From Jeotgalibacillus haloalkalitolerans (GTDB lineage Bacteria; Bacillota; Bacilli; Bacillales; Jeotgalibacillaceae): a stretch of 64,000 nucleotides of DNA. The position numbers and the translations under genes were made by a program. Location of the stretch: positions 310,001-374,000 of the forward strand of contig NZ_JAXQNN010000001.1 in NCBI RefSeq assembly GCF_034427455.1, in the 5' to 3' direction. Shown here piece by piece: positions 55,448-64,000 of this stretch (position 1 is its first letter; every line of letters starts with the position of its first letter). Below the pieces are notes generated by a model. It was given only the letters and a program-made list of their open reading frames with translations. It did not search any database and had not been told where the DNA came from.

Positions 55448-58354
55448 TTACTTCATTTTTCCATCCTTCAGTAATACCATACTGCTTAATCCATCTACCT
55501 CTACACTTTTACCTTTTTCCACAGACAATACTTCAGTGCCTGCTTCTTCACTGTTCACAAGTACTTTCCACGGTCCTTTACCAGGAAGGGAAACGGACAC
55601 CGCTTCTCTATTTGCGTTATGAACAACAAACAGATGACGGTTCTTTTTCTCCTGCAGTGTATAAGCAATTGTGTTGGCAGGGGAGTCAGCAAATGTCAGG
55701 CGTTCATTGATGGCATCTGCATTTGTCAGTCTGAATGCGTCATATTTCTGACGGAGGTCAATTAAGCCTGCCATATAATCTACTTCTTCATCAAATGCAG
55801 CACGGCGTTCCCAGTCTAATTGGTTCACACTGTCAGGTGACTGGTAGCTGTTATGGTCTCCACCTTTTGTACGCATGAATTCCTGTCCTGCATGGATAAA
55901 TGAAATTCCCTGAGATGTTAGTACGATTGAGGAACCAAGCTTGTGCATAGACTTCATTTCCTCAGGTGTTGCATCAGGATTTGTTTTCTCAAGCTTATCC
56001 CACAGTGTCAGGTTATCGTGTGCTTCAACATATTGCACAACCTGATCAGGATCACGGTAAGTGGCAAAGCTGTCGTCATACGCAATTCCACCGGCTACAC
56101 TCTGGCGAATGATGTCTTCCATTCCCTGTTTACCATTGATAAAGCCAGGGTCTGTATCCTCCCAAACGCTTCCTTTTGCACCGTCGCGCAGCGTATCATT
56201 GAAATGCGCAACGCGTTCCATATCTTCAGCATTTTTCTGATTTGCTTTCAGCTCTGCATCCAGTGGCGTATTCAGATCCCAGCCTTCTCCAAGAACAATG
56301 ATAGATGGATCAATCTCATCCAATGCTTCGCGCACTTCGTTCATTGTATCTGTGTCATGAATACCCATTAAATCGAAGCGGAAGCCGTCCATGTCGTATT
56401 CTTCAGCCCAGTATGAAACGGAATCCACGATAAATTTCTGCATCATTTTACGTTCAGAAGCTGTATCATTTCCAACGCCAGTACCATTTGCAAGGGAACC
56501 ATCCTCGTTGTAACGGAAATAGTAGCCCGGTACAAGCTGGTGGAAATTCGATTCATTTACAGCATACATATGGTTGTATACCACATCCATAATGACACCC
56601 AGATCTTCTTCATGAAGCGTGTGAATCATTTCTTTTAACTCTTCTACTCTGACTTCAGGATCATAAGGGTCAGTTGAGTATGAACCTTCAGGTGTATTAT
56701 AGTTTTTCGGATCATACCCCCAGTTGAATTGTGGTGTATCAAGGTTCGTTTCATCAACTGTACGATAATCATAGATTGGCAGGAACTGAACGTGAGACAC
56801 GCCAAGGTTTAAAATGTGGTCAAGTCCGGTTGCATATCCTTCAGGTCCTGTTGTTCCTTTTTCAGTCACGCCAAGGTATTTCCCTTTGTTTTCAATCCCG
56901 CTTTCAGGCTGAATGGAAAGGTCTCTGACATGCAGCTCATAGATCGTCGCATCTTCAGGATTTTCACCCTTAGAGAATGCTTCCCAGCCATCAGGGTTCG
57001 TGCGGTCAAGGTCAAGGACTGCACCTTTATCTCCATTTACAGAAGTGGAGCGTACGTAAGGGTCTACTGCTTCTCGCCATTCGTCACCAATCTTTACTTT
57101 ATACGTATAAAGCTGATTGTGAAGGTCGCCTTCAACGGATGCTGTCCATGTTCCTTTTTCAGCAGCATCCATAACAATTTCTTCGCCTCCAGTCGAATCC
57201 CACGCATCATAAAGAACAAGTCGTGCTTCGCTTGCAGTCGGTGCCCACAGACGGAAATCAGTCTGTTCCTCCGTATACGTGTTACCTAAATCATCACCAT
57301 CATAAAAGTACATCTCATCAAATGATTCTGAACGGATTACTTTACCAACCTGAACAGTTGCGTCACCGAAAAAGTCCGTTTCAATCGTATACGTCTGTGT
57401 CAGATCAATATCTTCTACTGTTTCGATCGTCACTTTGTTCGTCACAGGATCTGAGCCTTCAAAAGGACGGATATCTGCAATCGTCAATCCAGTTAACGTA
57501 ATGCCCGGATCTTCAGCAGCAGTATTAATCGGCAGATTCGTCGTTAATGTAATTTCATTTACTTCATCGATCGTAGCGCTCACAATACGCGGTGTTGAAT
57601 CAATATATTTGGAATCATAATAAATCCCTTTATCACTTTGAACGATCCAGACCTCAGCTGTACCGTCTTCATTAAGTTTCGTAATATAGCGGTCGCCAAA
57701 TTCCTGGTCAGCCCAGGCATTATCACCTTCCGTTTTCTTTACGATAAAGCCGACTTTATTAAACAATTCATCACTTGAAACCGTGAAGTTTGCAGTTAAT
57801 CCAAAGTCATCCTCACCTGTAAACTGGATTTCCTGACCATCACCGTTGTCAGGCCACGCCCACAGGTTCCAGCCCTCATAATTGCCGTCAAAACGGTAGT
57901 AGTGAAGTGTTACGTCAACTTCATTGAATTCAGGGAACTCACGATATTCACCGTCCGGCGGGGAAGTGTAAACTGTGTCATCACCGGATTTGATCCAGAC
58001 CTCAGCAACGCCGGCTTCAGACTCAGCCCAGCGGTCACCACCGTCCTTTTCCCAAGCGTCAGTTCTGACAATAAAACCGATTCGGTCATGCGAACCTTCA
58101 AGATCCACAGTGGCGATCTTTCCAAAATCATCTTCGCCTGTAAATTCATGAACCTGACCATCGCCGCCTTCAGGCCATACCCAGAGATTCCAGTCCTGAG
58201 TTGAGTCAGGGGCTTCCTCATAATGAACAATCAGTGTTGAATATGTATTGTTTTCTGCCTGTGCAGTGTTTGGGGCAAACGGTTGCACAACCGGCAATAA
58301 AGAAACGATCATTAAGAATGATAACCAGCCTGCTAAAAACTTTTTACGATTCAC
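55448..58354 (-). CDS. pulA: Secreted type I pullulanase
   Basis: This 968-residue exoenzyme hydrolyses alpha-1,6 branch points of pullulan and amylopectin. A signal peptide (MNRKKFLAGWLSFLMIVSLL, cleavage after AQA near residue 32) starts it. Two CBM41 starch-binding domains follow, about residues 37-132 and 145-252, each with the Trp-rich WNLWVWPEGGDGQ or WNLWAWPDNGDGQ block. Then come a pullulanase accessory domain and CBM48, and the GH13_14 catalytic domain with YNHMYAV, GFRFDLMGIHD, VLGEGWDL and YVEAHDNLTLWD. No sortase motif or S-layer anchor is present. A cre box lies upstream. Confidence 0.94.
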   Translation of the reverse strand: MNRKKFLAGWLSFLMIVSLLPVVQPFAPNTAQAENNTYSTLIVHYEEAPDSTQDWNLWVWPEGGDGQVHEFTGEDDFGKIATVDLEGSHDRIGFIVRTDAWEKDGGDRWAESEAGVAEVWIKSGDDTVYTSPPDGEYREFPEFNEVDVTLHYYRFDGNYEGWNLWAWPDNGDGQEIQFTGEDDFGLTANFTVSSDELFNKVGFIVKKTEGDNAWADQEFGDRYITKLNEDGTAEVWIVQSDKGIYYDSKYIDSTPRIVSATIDEVNEITLTTNLPINTAAEDPGITLTGLTIADIRPFEGSDPVTNKVTIETVEDIDLTQTYTIETDFFGDATVQVGKVIRSESFDEMYFYDGDDLGNTYTEEQTDFRLWAPTASEARLVLYDAWDSTGGEEIVMDAAEKGTWTASVEGDLHNQLYTYKVKIGDEWREAVDPYVRSTSVNGDKGAVLDLDRTNPDGWEAFSKGENPEDATIYELHVRDLSIQPESGIENKGKYLGVTEKGTTGPEGYATGLDHILNLGVSHVQFLPIYDYRTVDETNLDTPQFNWGYDPKNYNTPEGSYSTDPYDPEVRVEELKEMIHTLHEEDLGVIMDVVYNHMYAVNESNFHQLVPGYYFRYNEDGSLANGTGVGNDTASERKMMQKFIVDSVSYWAEEYDMDGFRFDLMGIHDTDTMNEVREALDEIDPSIIVLGEGWDLNTPLDAELKANQKNAEDMERVAHFNDTLRDGAKGSVWEDTDPGFINGKQGMEDIIRQSVAGGIAYDDSFATYRDPDQVVQYVEAHDNLTLWDKLEKTNPDATPEEMKSMHKLGSSIVLTSQGISFIHAGQEFMRTKGGDHNSYQSPDSVNQLDWERRAAFDEEVDYMAGLIDLRQKYDAFRLTNADAINERLTFADSPANTIAYTLQEKKNRHLFVVHNANREAVSVSLPGKGPWKVLVNSEEAGTEVLSVEKGKSVEVDGLSSMVLLKDGKMK

Positions 58355-58410
58355 TTACATTCCTCCTAAAGTTTGGTATGGTTAGGATTATAAGGTGAGT
58401 ATCGTATGAT

Positions 58411-58424
58411 TGAAAGCGTTTGCA
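58411..58424 (-). promoter_or_regulatory. CcpA cre box of pulA
   Basis: TGAAAGCGTTTGCA matches TGWNANCGNTNWCA at all but one defined position. It lies 57 bp upstream of the pullulanase start, typical of catabolite repression of secreted starch enzymes. Confidence 0.65.
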
Positions 58425-58526
58425 CAAAAGTTGCACAAAACGAATCCAATGGACTAGTGAACAAATCGTGACTATGTGTTCTGAATGATCTGAAAACAGG
58501 AATATTTACATAGGAGGTTGGGATGG

Positions 58527-58730
58527 ATGAAAGTGATTGGATATTTTCTGTCAGGACTCTTAATTGCAACTGCGATCTTTATGATTGCGGGTCCGATTGT
58601 TGGTGGTGTGATTGCTTTTGCACTGCTGTTCACAATCCAGCTGGCAAAACCGCTTGAAGAGAAGCCTGCTAAAGACCGGGTGGCTGAGGCGTATGAGAAA
58701 TATTTAGAGGAGAGAGAAACCGGATCATAG
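58527..58730 (+). CDS. Small membrane protein
   Basis: This 67-residue protein has a hydrophobic stretch through residues 4-42, probably two helices (GYFLSGLLIATAIFMIAG and IVGGVIAFALLFTIQLA). A charged amphipathic tail follows (EEKPAKDRVAEAYEKYLEER). The ATG at 58527 follows TAGGAGGT by nine bases; a TTG at 58518 is less likely. It is a single gene, convergent with the LysR gene. No family or function is recognised. Confidence 0.65.
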   Translation: MKVIGYFLSGLLIATAIFMIAGPIVGGVIAFALLFTIQLAKPLEEKPAKDRVAEAYEKYLEERETGS

Positions 58731-58793
58731 GGGGTCCGGTTTCTTGGTGTAGGAGAAGGCGTTTTTGTTTGTTTAAGGAATAGTGTGCTGAAA

Positions 58794-58965
58794 TGATGTA
58801 ATTGTGCACAGGAATGATGGAATTCCTCCGCAGCTTGAAGGTATTACCGCGTTTTTGAATCAAATGAAGGAATTATATTTAAAATTGAGTGAATCATTTT
58901 CCATATTGAAGCATAAATTTCCAATCTGATGCGATACTTTCTGAAATGAAGGAAGTCCTTCTCCC
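58794..58965 (+). repeat. Degenerate phased repeat array 2 (20-21 bp period)
   Basis: The TGAAGG-type core recurs at 58794, 58815, 58836, then 58865, 58886, 58907, 58927 and 58947. Steps are 20-21 bp with one 29-bp step, as in array 1. It occupies the convergent junction between the small membrane protein and the LysR gene. Confidence 0.75.
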
Positions 58966-59003
58966 TCGCCCATACCCAGACTTGTAACCAACCACTTTCA
59001 CAG

Positions 59004-59888
59004 CTACCACCCCTCATGAAGTCCCCGTACCGTTTTAATAAATTCCTTTGTCGCATATGGCATATAGCGATTTTTGGCTGAAATAATCCCAAGCACCCAG
59101 GGGAAAGGCTTAGACAGATTCACCATTCGGACATCCGGGTCCGCTACACGCCGGCCGATCTGTTCAGGCATTAATGTAACTCCCAGATTTTTTGATACCA
59201 TGCCCACAATAAAATCCCACTGAGAGCTTTCATAAGCAATTTGCGGTGTAAATCCTTCCTCGATACAAACTTCAATGGTCCGGCTGTTTAACGTGAATTC
59301 TTTACTCAACAGTAAAAATGGATCGTTTTTCAGCTCAATCAGATCAATCATATTCCGCTCAGCAAGTGGGTGAGACTTATGGACAAGGAGCTTGATCTCC
59401 TGATGGACAAATTCAATAGAATCGAACTTGTTTTCATCAACAGGCAGCAGCACGAAGCCAAGATCAACTTCACCCTCGAGCACTTTTTCCTCAACCCGCT
59501 GCGCTCCGACCTCTGTAAGAGAAATCGTCACATCCGGGAACTGCTGCTGAAATTCAGCGATGATACGCGGGAAAAAAAGAGTACTGATAACAGGTGGAAG
59601 CCCGATCGTAATCCGTCCTTTTTTCACACTCATTGTGTCATAAAGGGAAATGGATAAATCCTCAATGCTGTTCACGACTTTCTGTGCCTGTGCGAATACA
59701 ACTTCACCTGCATCAGTTAATGAAATTCTTTTCGCAGACCGATCAATCAAAGTGACTTCCAATTCGTCCTCAAGGTTTTTCACCATTTTACTTAATGTCG
59801 GCTGCGTCACGTGCAGCGTCTGTGCTGCCTTTGTGTAGCTTCTTTGCCGTGCGACTTCGATAAAGTATTGCAGCTGCCTGATCTCCAT
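59004..59888 (-). CDS. LysR-family transcriptional regulator
   Basis: This 294-residue regulator has the N-terminal winged helix (MEIRQLQYFIEVARQRSYTK, then AAQTLHVTQPTLSKMVKNLE) and a C-terminal periplasmic-binding-like effector domain starting near GRITIGLPPVIST. It resembles the CidR/YwbI group. It is divergent from the 3-hydroxybutyrate/ketone-body operon, so it is the likely activator of that operon, with an operon substrate or intermediate as inducer. The start is ATG, with GGAGAATG upstream. Confidence 0.9.
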   Translation of the reverse strand: MEIRQLQYFIEVARQRSYTKAAQTLHVTQPTLSKMVKNLEDELEVTLIDRSAKRISLTDAGEVVFAQAQKVVNSIEDLSISLYDTMSVKKGRITIGLPPVISTLFFPRIIAEFQQQFPDVTISLTEVGAQRVEEKVLEGEVDLGFVLLPVDENKFDSIEFVHQEIKLLVHKSHPLAERNMIDLIELKNDPFLLLSKEFTLNSRTIEVCIEEGFTPQIAYESSQWDFIVGMVSKNLGVTLMPEQIGRRVADPDVRMVNLSKPFPWVLGIISAKNRYMPYATKEFIKTVRGLHEGW

Positions 59889-60028
59889 TTTACATTCTCC
59901 TATAACTTTTATCTATGGTTATTATAATTATTATTCATTTTACCTATCAAAAAGATCGCGGTAAACTGAAAAACGTAAAACAGTCATAATTTTGCCACAA
60001 TTTAAGTGGTTTTCTTTTTTTAATAAAA

Positions 60029-60042
60029 AGTAAGCGTTTACA
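60029..60042 (+). promoter_or_regulatory. CcpA cre box of the ketone-body operon
   Basis: AGTAAGCGTTTACA matches the cre consensus at all but the first base. It lies just before the AGAAGGGG ribosome-binding site, where bound CcpA would act as a transcription roadblock. Confidence 0.72.
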
Positions 60043-60055
60043 AGAAGGGGTGGTT

Positions 60056-60745
60056 GTGTTGAAGACGGTTTATCAGCGTTTTGAAGATGCAGTGAAAGAC
60101 GTAAAGGACGGCGCTGTCATTATGGTGGGAGGATTCGGATTGGTCGGAATCCCTGAGAATTTAATTCTTGCCCTTGAAGCATCAGGTGTAAAAGATCTGA
60201 CAGTAATTTCAAACAACTGTGGTGTTGATGACTGGGGACTTGGCAGATTACTAAAAAATAAACAGATTAAGAAGATGATTGGCTCATATGTGGGTGAGAA
60301 TAAAGAGTTTGAAAGACAGGTGCTTGCCGGGGAGCTGGAGGTTGAACTGACACCCCAGGGAACACTGGCTGAAAAAATCCGGGCAGGCGGTGCAGGAATT
60401 CCAGCCTTTTTTACGCCGGCGGGAGTCGGAACCCCAGTTGCAGAAGGGAAAGAGGTACGCTCATTTAACGGGAAGGAATATGTCCTGGAAGGAGCATTGA
60501 CCGCAGACTTCAGTTTCATCAGAGCACTGAAAGGTGATAAAGCAGGGAACCTCGTTTACAACAAAACGGCACGTAACTTTAATCCGATGATCGCAGCGGC
60601 AGGCCGTATCACAGTTGCGGAAGTTGAAGAAGTAGTGGAGATTGGTGAAATTGATCCGGACGCGGTACATACACCCGGCATTTATGTGCAGGGGATCATC
60701 CAGGGTGAACAGGAAAAACGGATTGAGCGTGTAACAACGAGATAA
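60056..60745 (+). CDS. scoA: 3-oxoacid CoA-transferase subunit A
   Basis: With ScoB it transfers CoA from succinyl-CoA to acetoacetate. The [13 protein letters not shown] block near residue 25 and [15 protein letters not shown] are family motifs of the alpha subunit, and 229 residues is typical. The start is GTG 60056 or TTG 60059, both suited to AGAAGGGG; the GTG at 60050 overlaps that site. It is the first gene of a scoA-scoB-gntP-bdhA operon, with scoB 12 bp downstream. Confidence 0.92.
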   Translation: MLKTVYQRFEDAVKDVKDGAVIMVGGFGLVGIPENLILALEASGVKDLTVISNNCGVDDWGLGRLLKNKQIKKMIGSYVGENKEFERQVLAGELEVELTPQGTLAEKIRAGGAGIPAFFTPAGVGTPVAEGKEVRSFNGKEYVLEGALTADFSFIRALKGDKAGNLVYNKTARNFNPMIAAAGRITVAEVEEVVEIGEIDPDAVHTPGIYVQGIIQGEQEKRIERVTTR

Positions 60746-60757
60746 GGAGGGGTCATG

Positions 60758-61432
60758 ATGGCAGTGGAATTGGATAAAAAAGCAGTAAGAGAAAAGATTG
60801 CAAAGCGTGCAGAAAAAGAGATTCAGGATGGGTTTTACGTCAATCTTGGTATTGGGATGCCAACACTGATTGCGAATCATATTTCAGATAACAAGCAGGT
60901 TGTTCTTCAGTCTGAAAATGGTCTGCTCGGAATCGGTGCCTATCCGACAGAAGCAGAACTGGATGCGGACCTGATCAATGCGGGGAAAGAGACTGTCACA
61001 GCGATCAAGGGTGCTTCGTACTTTGACAGTGCAGAATCCTTCGCCATGATCCGCGGCGGTCATATTGATATCGCAATCCTCGGCGGCATGGAGGTTGCTG
61101 AAAATGGTGATCTGGCTAACTGGATGATACCGGGCAAGATGATTAAAGGCATGGGCGGTGCAATGGACCTTGTTCACGGAGCCAAAAAGACAGTTGTGAT
61201 CATGGAGCATGTCAACCGTGCAGGGGAATCCAAAGTCTTAACATCCTGCACACTGCCACTCACTGGTCAGGGCGTCGTCAACCGCCTGATCACAGACCGT
61301 GCAGTCATAGATGTAACAGACAATGGACTGGTTTTACTCGAAACAGCAGAAGGATGGACGGCGGAAGAAGTAAAATCCTGCACAGAAGCGCCGCTGATAC
61401 TTCATGAGTCATTTAAAGAGGGTTCATTTTAG
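60758..61432 (+). CDS. scoB: 3-oxoacid CoA-transferase subunit B
   Basis: This 224-residue subunit holds the catalytic Glu that forms the glutamyl-CoA intermediate, in the block [26 protein letters not shown] and [14 protein letters not shown] are other beta-subunit motifs. AAGGAGG is seven bases before the second of two adjacent ATGs, so 60758 is preferred. Together with ScoA it activates acetoacetate. A family A repeat separates it from the permease gene, but the direction continues. Confidence 0.94.
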   Translation: MAVELDKKAVREKIAKRAEKEIQDGFYVNLGIGMPTLIANHISDNKQVVLQSENGLLGIGAYPTEAELDADLINAGKETVTAIKGASYFDSAESFAMIRGGHIDIAILGGMEVAENGDLANWMIPGKMIKGMGGAMDLVHGAKKTVVIMEHVNRAGESKVLTSCTLPLTGQGVVNRLITDRAVIDVTDNGLVLLETAEGWTAEEVKSCTEAPLILHESFKEGSF

Positions 61433-61449
61433 AAAAGTTTACTTATCAA

Positions 61450-61600
61450 GATGCATTTGTTATTGCGCAGCTGTTGATTCTCGTTGCAGGGGGCGGCTTG
61501 CAAGAAGGGACGTGTGAGGCCCAGGCGAAGCCTGCGGGCCCAGCGCCCGGCCGCGAAGTCTCCCTGAAGCCGAAATCAACAGCCAACTTTTACAGAGCCA
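61450..61600 (+). repeat. Intergenic hairpin repeat, family A, inside the ketone-body operon
   Basis: It contains GCAGCTGTTGATTC, GGGACGTGTGAGGCCCAGGC, GCCCGGCCGCG and AATCAACAGCCAACTTTTAC, colinear with the copy at 1391. It sits between scoB and the permease gene and would be transcribed within the operon. Confidence 0.83.
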
Positions 61601-61621
61601 CAGAATTAAGGGGGATGGAAA

Positions 61622-62941
61622 ATGCTTAGTATGATTGGATTGATCGTCGGTCTTACGCTACTGATTGTGTTCACAATGAGGGGTATGAACCTGTTGGTAG
61701 CAGCACCTTTATGTGCACTGTTTGTTGCGGTCATGAGTGGTCTGCCACTGTTTCCACAGATGGTAGCTGAAGGGGAGATTAACTTTTTAACAAGCTATAT
61801 GGGAGGGTTTACTGGATTCATCATGGCATGGTTCCCGATGTTCCTGCTTGGGGCAATTTTCGGGAAGGTGATGGAGGATAGCGGAGCAGCTGACAGTGTA
61901 TCTAAATGGATTGTCAGTAAGCTTGGTTTGAAATATGCAGTGCTGGCGATTGTCGCAGCCTGTGCCATTCTTACATACGGAGGCGTAAGCTTATTCGTTG
62001 TTGCGTTCTCTGTCTATCCGATGGCGCTTAGCTTATTTAAAGAAGCGGATCTGCCGAGACGATTCATTCCGGCTGCGCTTGCGTTTGGTTCCGTTACGTT
62101 TACGATGACATCTGCAGGTTCACCTGAGATTCAGAACTGGATCCCGATGGAATATATGGATACGAACCAATACGCAGGCTGGGAGGTCAGCATACTTGTT
62201 GCTGTATTCATGATGATCTTTGGTTACTGGTGGCTGAAACGGATGATCAATAAAGCTGTAAATAAAGGAGAGCGTTTTAAGGCGCGTGAGGATGATCCGA
62301 CAATGGTTGACCGGGCATTGCCAAATCCATTTATGGGATTAATCCCGCTTGTTGTTGTACTAATCATCAGTTATATTTTCCACCACGATCTTGGCACATC
62401 AGCGTTGATTATTGCGTTATTGAGCGGGATCATTGCGACATATTTATTAAACAGAAAGTATTTTTCAAATGTCAGTAAGGCGCTATCTGATGGAACGATC
62501 GGTGCGTTAATTGCCATTGGTAACACTGCAGCAGTTGTAGGATTCGGCGGAGTGGCAAAAGCGGTTCCTGCATTTACAACAGCAGTTGATGCAATGGCTA
62601 GTATCCCGGGCAGCCCGCTGATTGGCGGTGCAGTTGCAGTCAGTGTCATTGCCGGTATGACAGGATCAGCATCAGGCGGTCAGACAATTGCACTTCCATT
62701 ACTTGCACCGGGCTATATCGAGGCAGGTGTGAATCAGGAAGCGTTGCACCGTACAGTAGCGATTTCATCTGGGGCGCTGGATTCACTGCCGCATAATGGC
62801 TATGTTGTCACAACAATCCGAGGTATTTGTGGTGAAACGCATAAAGAGGCTTACGGTCCTGTTGCAGTTGTATCTGTCATTGTACCGCTGATAGGACTTG
62901 CGATTGCAATTGCATTGTTCTCAATCGGTTTAGGAATCTAA
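61622..62941 (+). CDS. GntP-family permease, probably for 3-hydroxybutyrate
   Basis: This 439-residue transporter has about twelve hydrophobic helices and conserved GntP features such as LTYGGVSLFVVAFSVYPMAL, the STS-like MTSAGSPEIQNWIP and GMTGSASGGQTIALPL. GntP proteins carry gluconate-type organic acids with protons. The position between CoA-transferase and 3-hydroxybutyrate dehydrogenase suggests uptake of 3-hydroxybutyrate or acetoacetate. AAGGGGGATGGAAA precedes the ATG. Confidence 0.85.
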   Translation: MLSMIGLIVGLTLLIVFTMRGMNLLVAAPLCALFVAVMSGLPLFPQMVAEGEINFLTSYMGGFTGFIMAWFPMFLLGAIFGKVMEDSGAADSVSKWIVSKLGLKYAVLAIVAACAILTYGGVSLFVVAFSVYPMALSLFKEADLPRRFIPAALAFGSVTFTMTSAGSPEIQNWIPMEYMDTNQYAGWEVSILVAVFMMIFGYWWLKRMINKAVNKGERFKAREDDPTMVDRALPNPFMGLIPLVVVLIISYIFHHDLGTSALIIALLSGIIATYLLNRKYFSNVSKALSDGTIGALIAIGNTAAVVGFGGVAKAVPAFTTAVDAMASIPGSPLIGGAVAVSVIAGMTGSASGGQTIALPLLAPGYIEAGVNQEALHRTVAISSGALDSLPHNGYVVTTIRGICGETHKEAYGPVAVVSVIVPLIGLAIAIALFSIGLGI

Positions 62942-62959
62942 TCGCTGGAGGTGATCGTG

Positions 62960-63736
62960 ATGGTCAAAGACAAAGTTGTATTTATAACCGGAGCAGCGAG
63001 CGGAATTGGCTATGAAATTGCAGTCGCTTTTGCTAAAGCCGGTGCTAAAATTGTGTTAACAGATATCAATGAGGAAGCAGTTATGAAAGCAGCAGAAGAG
63101 CTTAAGGATCAGGGGTGTGATAGCCTGGGTCTGGTGTGTGATGTAACAAAGGAAGACCATATAAAAGAAACGATTAACCAGACAGTGGAGCACTTCGGGA
63201 GACTGGATGTGCTGATTAACAATGCAGGCATGCAACATGTTTCAGCCATTGAGGACTTTCCTACAGAAAAGTTTGAGCTGCTGACAAAAATCATGCTCAC
63301 AGCGCCTTTTATCGCAACAAAGCATGTATTTCCAATTATGAAAAAGCAGGGCGGGGGCCGCATTATTAACATGGCATCCATTAACGGGCTCGTTGGCTTC
63401 GCAGGGAAAGCAGCCTACAACAGCGCCAAGCACGGTGTGATCGGTCTGACAAAAGTAGCGGCACTTGAAGGAGCGGAGCACGGCATCACAGTGAACGCTA
63501 TGTGCCCAGGCTACGTTGACACACCGCTTGTGCGCAACCAGCTTGAAGATCTTGCGCAAAACCGTGGCGTTTCACTGGAAAAGGTCATCGAAGAAGTGAT
63601 CTACCCGCTTGTCCCGCAAAAACGCCTGCTTGATGTTCAGGAAATCGCGGACTATACGATGTTCTTAGCGAGCGACCAGGCGAGAGGGATTACAGGCCAG
63701 GCGGTGGCGTTAGATGGCGGATATACTGCACAGTAA
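62960..63736 (+). CDS. 3-hydroxybutyrate dehydrogenase
   Basis: This 258-residue classical SDR oxidises (R)-3-hydroxybutyrate to acetoacetate with NAD. Motifs are FITGAASGIGYEIA, DVLINNAGMQHV, catalytic Ser in NMASINGLVG and Tyr-Lys in AAYNSAKHG. GMQHVSAIEDFP and CPGYVDTPLVRNQ are typical of D-3-hydroxybutyrate dehydrogenases. GGAGGTG is well spaced for the ATG at 62960, whereas an in-frame GTG at 62951 overlaps it. It is the last gene of the operon; its product acetoacetate is the substrate of ScoAB. Confidence 0.92.
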   Translation: MVKDKVVFITGAASGIGYEIAVAFAKAGAKIVLTDINEEAVMKAAEELKDQGCDSLGLVCDVTKEDHIKETINQTVEHFGRLDVLINNAGMQHVSAIEDFPTEKFELLTKIMLTAPFIATKHVFPIMKKQGGGRIINMASINGLVGFAGKAAYNSAKHGVIGLTKVAALEGAEHGITVNAMCPGYVDTPLVRNQLEDLAQNRGVSLEKVIEEVIYPLVPQKRLLDVQEIADYTMFLASDQARGITGQAVALDGGYTAQ

Positions 63737-63744
63737 TATAGAAA

Positions 63745-63890
63745 AGCGCAGATGAGCGTTTAGGGGCGTACACGTTGGACTGATGCGCCGGAGATAAAGG
63801 AAACACGGCGAACGAAGTGAGCCGATGTTGACTTATCGGACAGAGCAGAAGGAAACGTGCTAGCCACTGCGAATCGGAGCTGGACAACAT
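63745..63890. repeat. Structured intergenic repeat unit at the right edge
   Basis: No gene is present. The unit ATAGAAAAGCG begins here and again near 63890, so two related elements follow each other. The first holds GGGGCGTACACGTTGGACTG, GCGCCGGAGATAAAGGAAAC and AGTGAGCCGATGTTGACTTA. Similar blocks occur between genes in many Bacillales, from memory. It may be a structured RNA, a mobile repeat, or both. Confidence 0.6.
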
Positions 63891-63911
63891 AGAAAAGCGT
63901 AATCAGGCGTT

Positions 63912-63993
63912 CAGGTCCGACAAGCATAAGACGGCTTGAGAGAAATGGGCGACCTTCCCATTTTCTCAAGGTGGCTTATGACTCGAGGACCTG
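63912..63993. repeat. Long imperfect hairpin in the second repeat unit
   Basis: Nested arms pair: CAGGTCC (63912-63918) with GGACCTG (63987-63993), CATAAG (63925-63930) with CTTATG (63975-63980), CTTGAGA (63935-63941) with TCTCAAG (63964-63970), and AAATGGG (63943-63949) with CCCATTT (63957-63963). Confidence 0.8.
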
Positions 63994-64000
63994 CCTGCTG

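Overview
The window looks like chromosomal DNA of a low-to-moderate G+C, spore-former-type Firmicute (Bacillales). The evidence is strong AGGAGG ribosome-binding sites, TTG/GTG starts, CcpA cre boxes, a Rex operator, an FMN riboswitch on ribU, and Bacillus-type relatives (SinR, DbpA/YxiN, KatE, PepT, BioY, ScoAB). Malate synthase G and the G+C-rich hairpin repeats between genes would suit a Planococcaceae/Jeotgalibacillus-like lineage, but that placement is inference. I saw no rRNA, tRNA, CRISPR array, transposase or phage structural gene.

Layout. 1-3.1 kb: end of a probable TRAP permease with two DUF3100-type membrane proteins, a glycerophosphodiesterase and a glutathione peroxidase. 3.3-9.6 kb: gltBD glutamate synthase behind a cre box and a leader that can mask its Shine-Dalgarno. 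9.9-15.5 kb: large catalase, DbpA helicase, isoaspartyl dipeptidase, Yip1 membrane protein. 15.58-17.55 kb: an actin-type partition cassette (iteron centromere, ParM-like actin, ParR-like adaptor) without plasmid replication genes. 17.9-22.4 kb: small membrane protein, peptidase T, riboswitch-controlled ribU, S9 peptidase. 22.45-35.2 kb: exopolysaccharide cluster. Its promoter carries a SinR-like palindrome in the spacer, its leader is a folded RNA just upstream of an epsC homologue (EAR-like), and a SinR homologue is one of its genes. 35.2-40.1 kb: bioY with a BirA operator, then the glyoxylate shunt genes (malate synthase G, isocitrate lyase) flanking a small Cys-rich protein, all three preceded by a TGTTATATAACA-type palindrome.

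40.3-50.3 kb: PAS-GGDEF diguanylate cyclase, FAD oxidoreductase, MFS exporter divergent from an XRE-TPR regulator with two palindromes between them, a small HTH protein with an HExxH protein, a uronate-dehydrogenase-like enzyme with a cre box, and aspartokinase. 50.3-58.7 kb: cytoplasmic alpha-amylase, ABC exporter, Rex-controlled lactate dehydrogenase, secreted pullulanase with a cre box, small membrane protein. 59-63.7 kb: LysR regulator divergent from a 3-hydroxybutyrate/ketone-body operon (scoA, scoB, GntP permease, 3-hydroxybutyrate dehydrogenase) with a cre box next to the ribosome-binding site. The right edge is a structured, gene-free repeat.

Five copies of one hairpin-rich intergenic repeat (family A) and three of another (family B) are scattered through the window. 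Three convergent gene junctions carry degenerate arrays with a 20-21 bp (two helical turn) period. The most interesting items are the chromosomal-looking ParMRC cassette, the self-contained SinR/EAR control of the EPS operon, the shared glyoxylate palindrome with its small companion gene, and the phased arrays.
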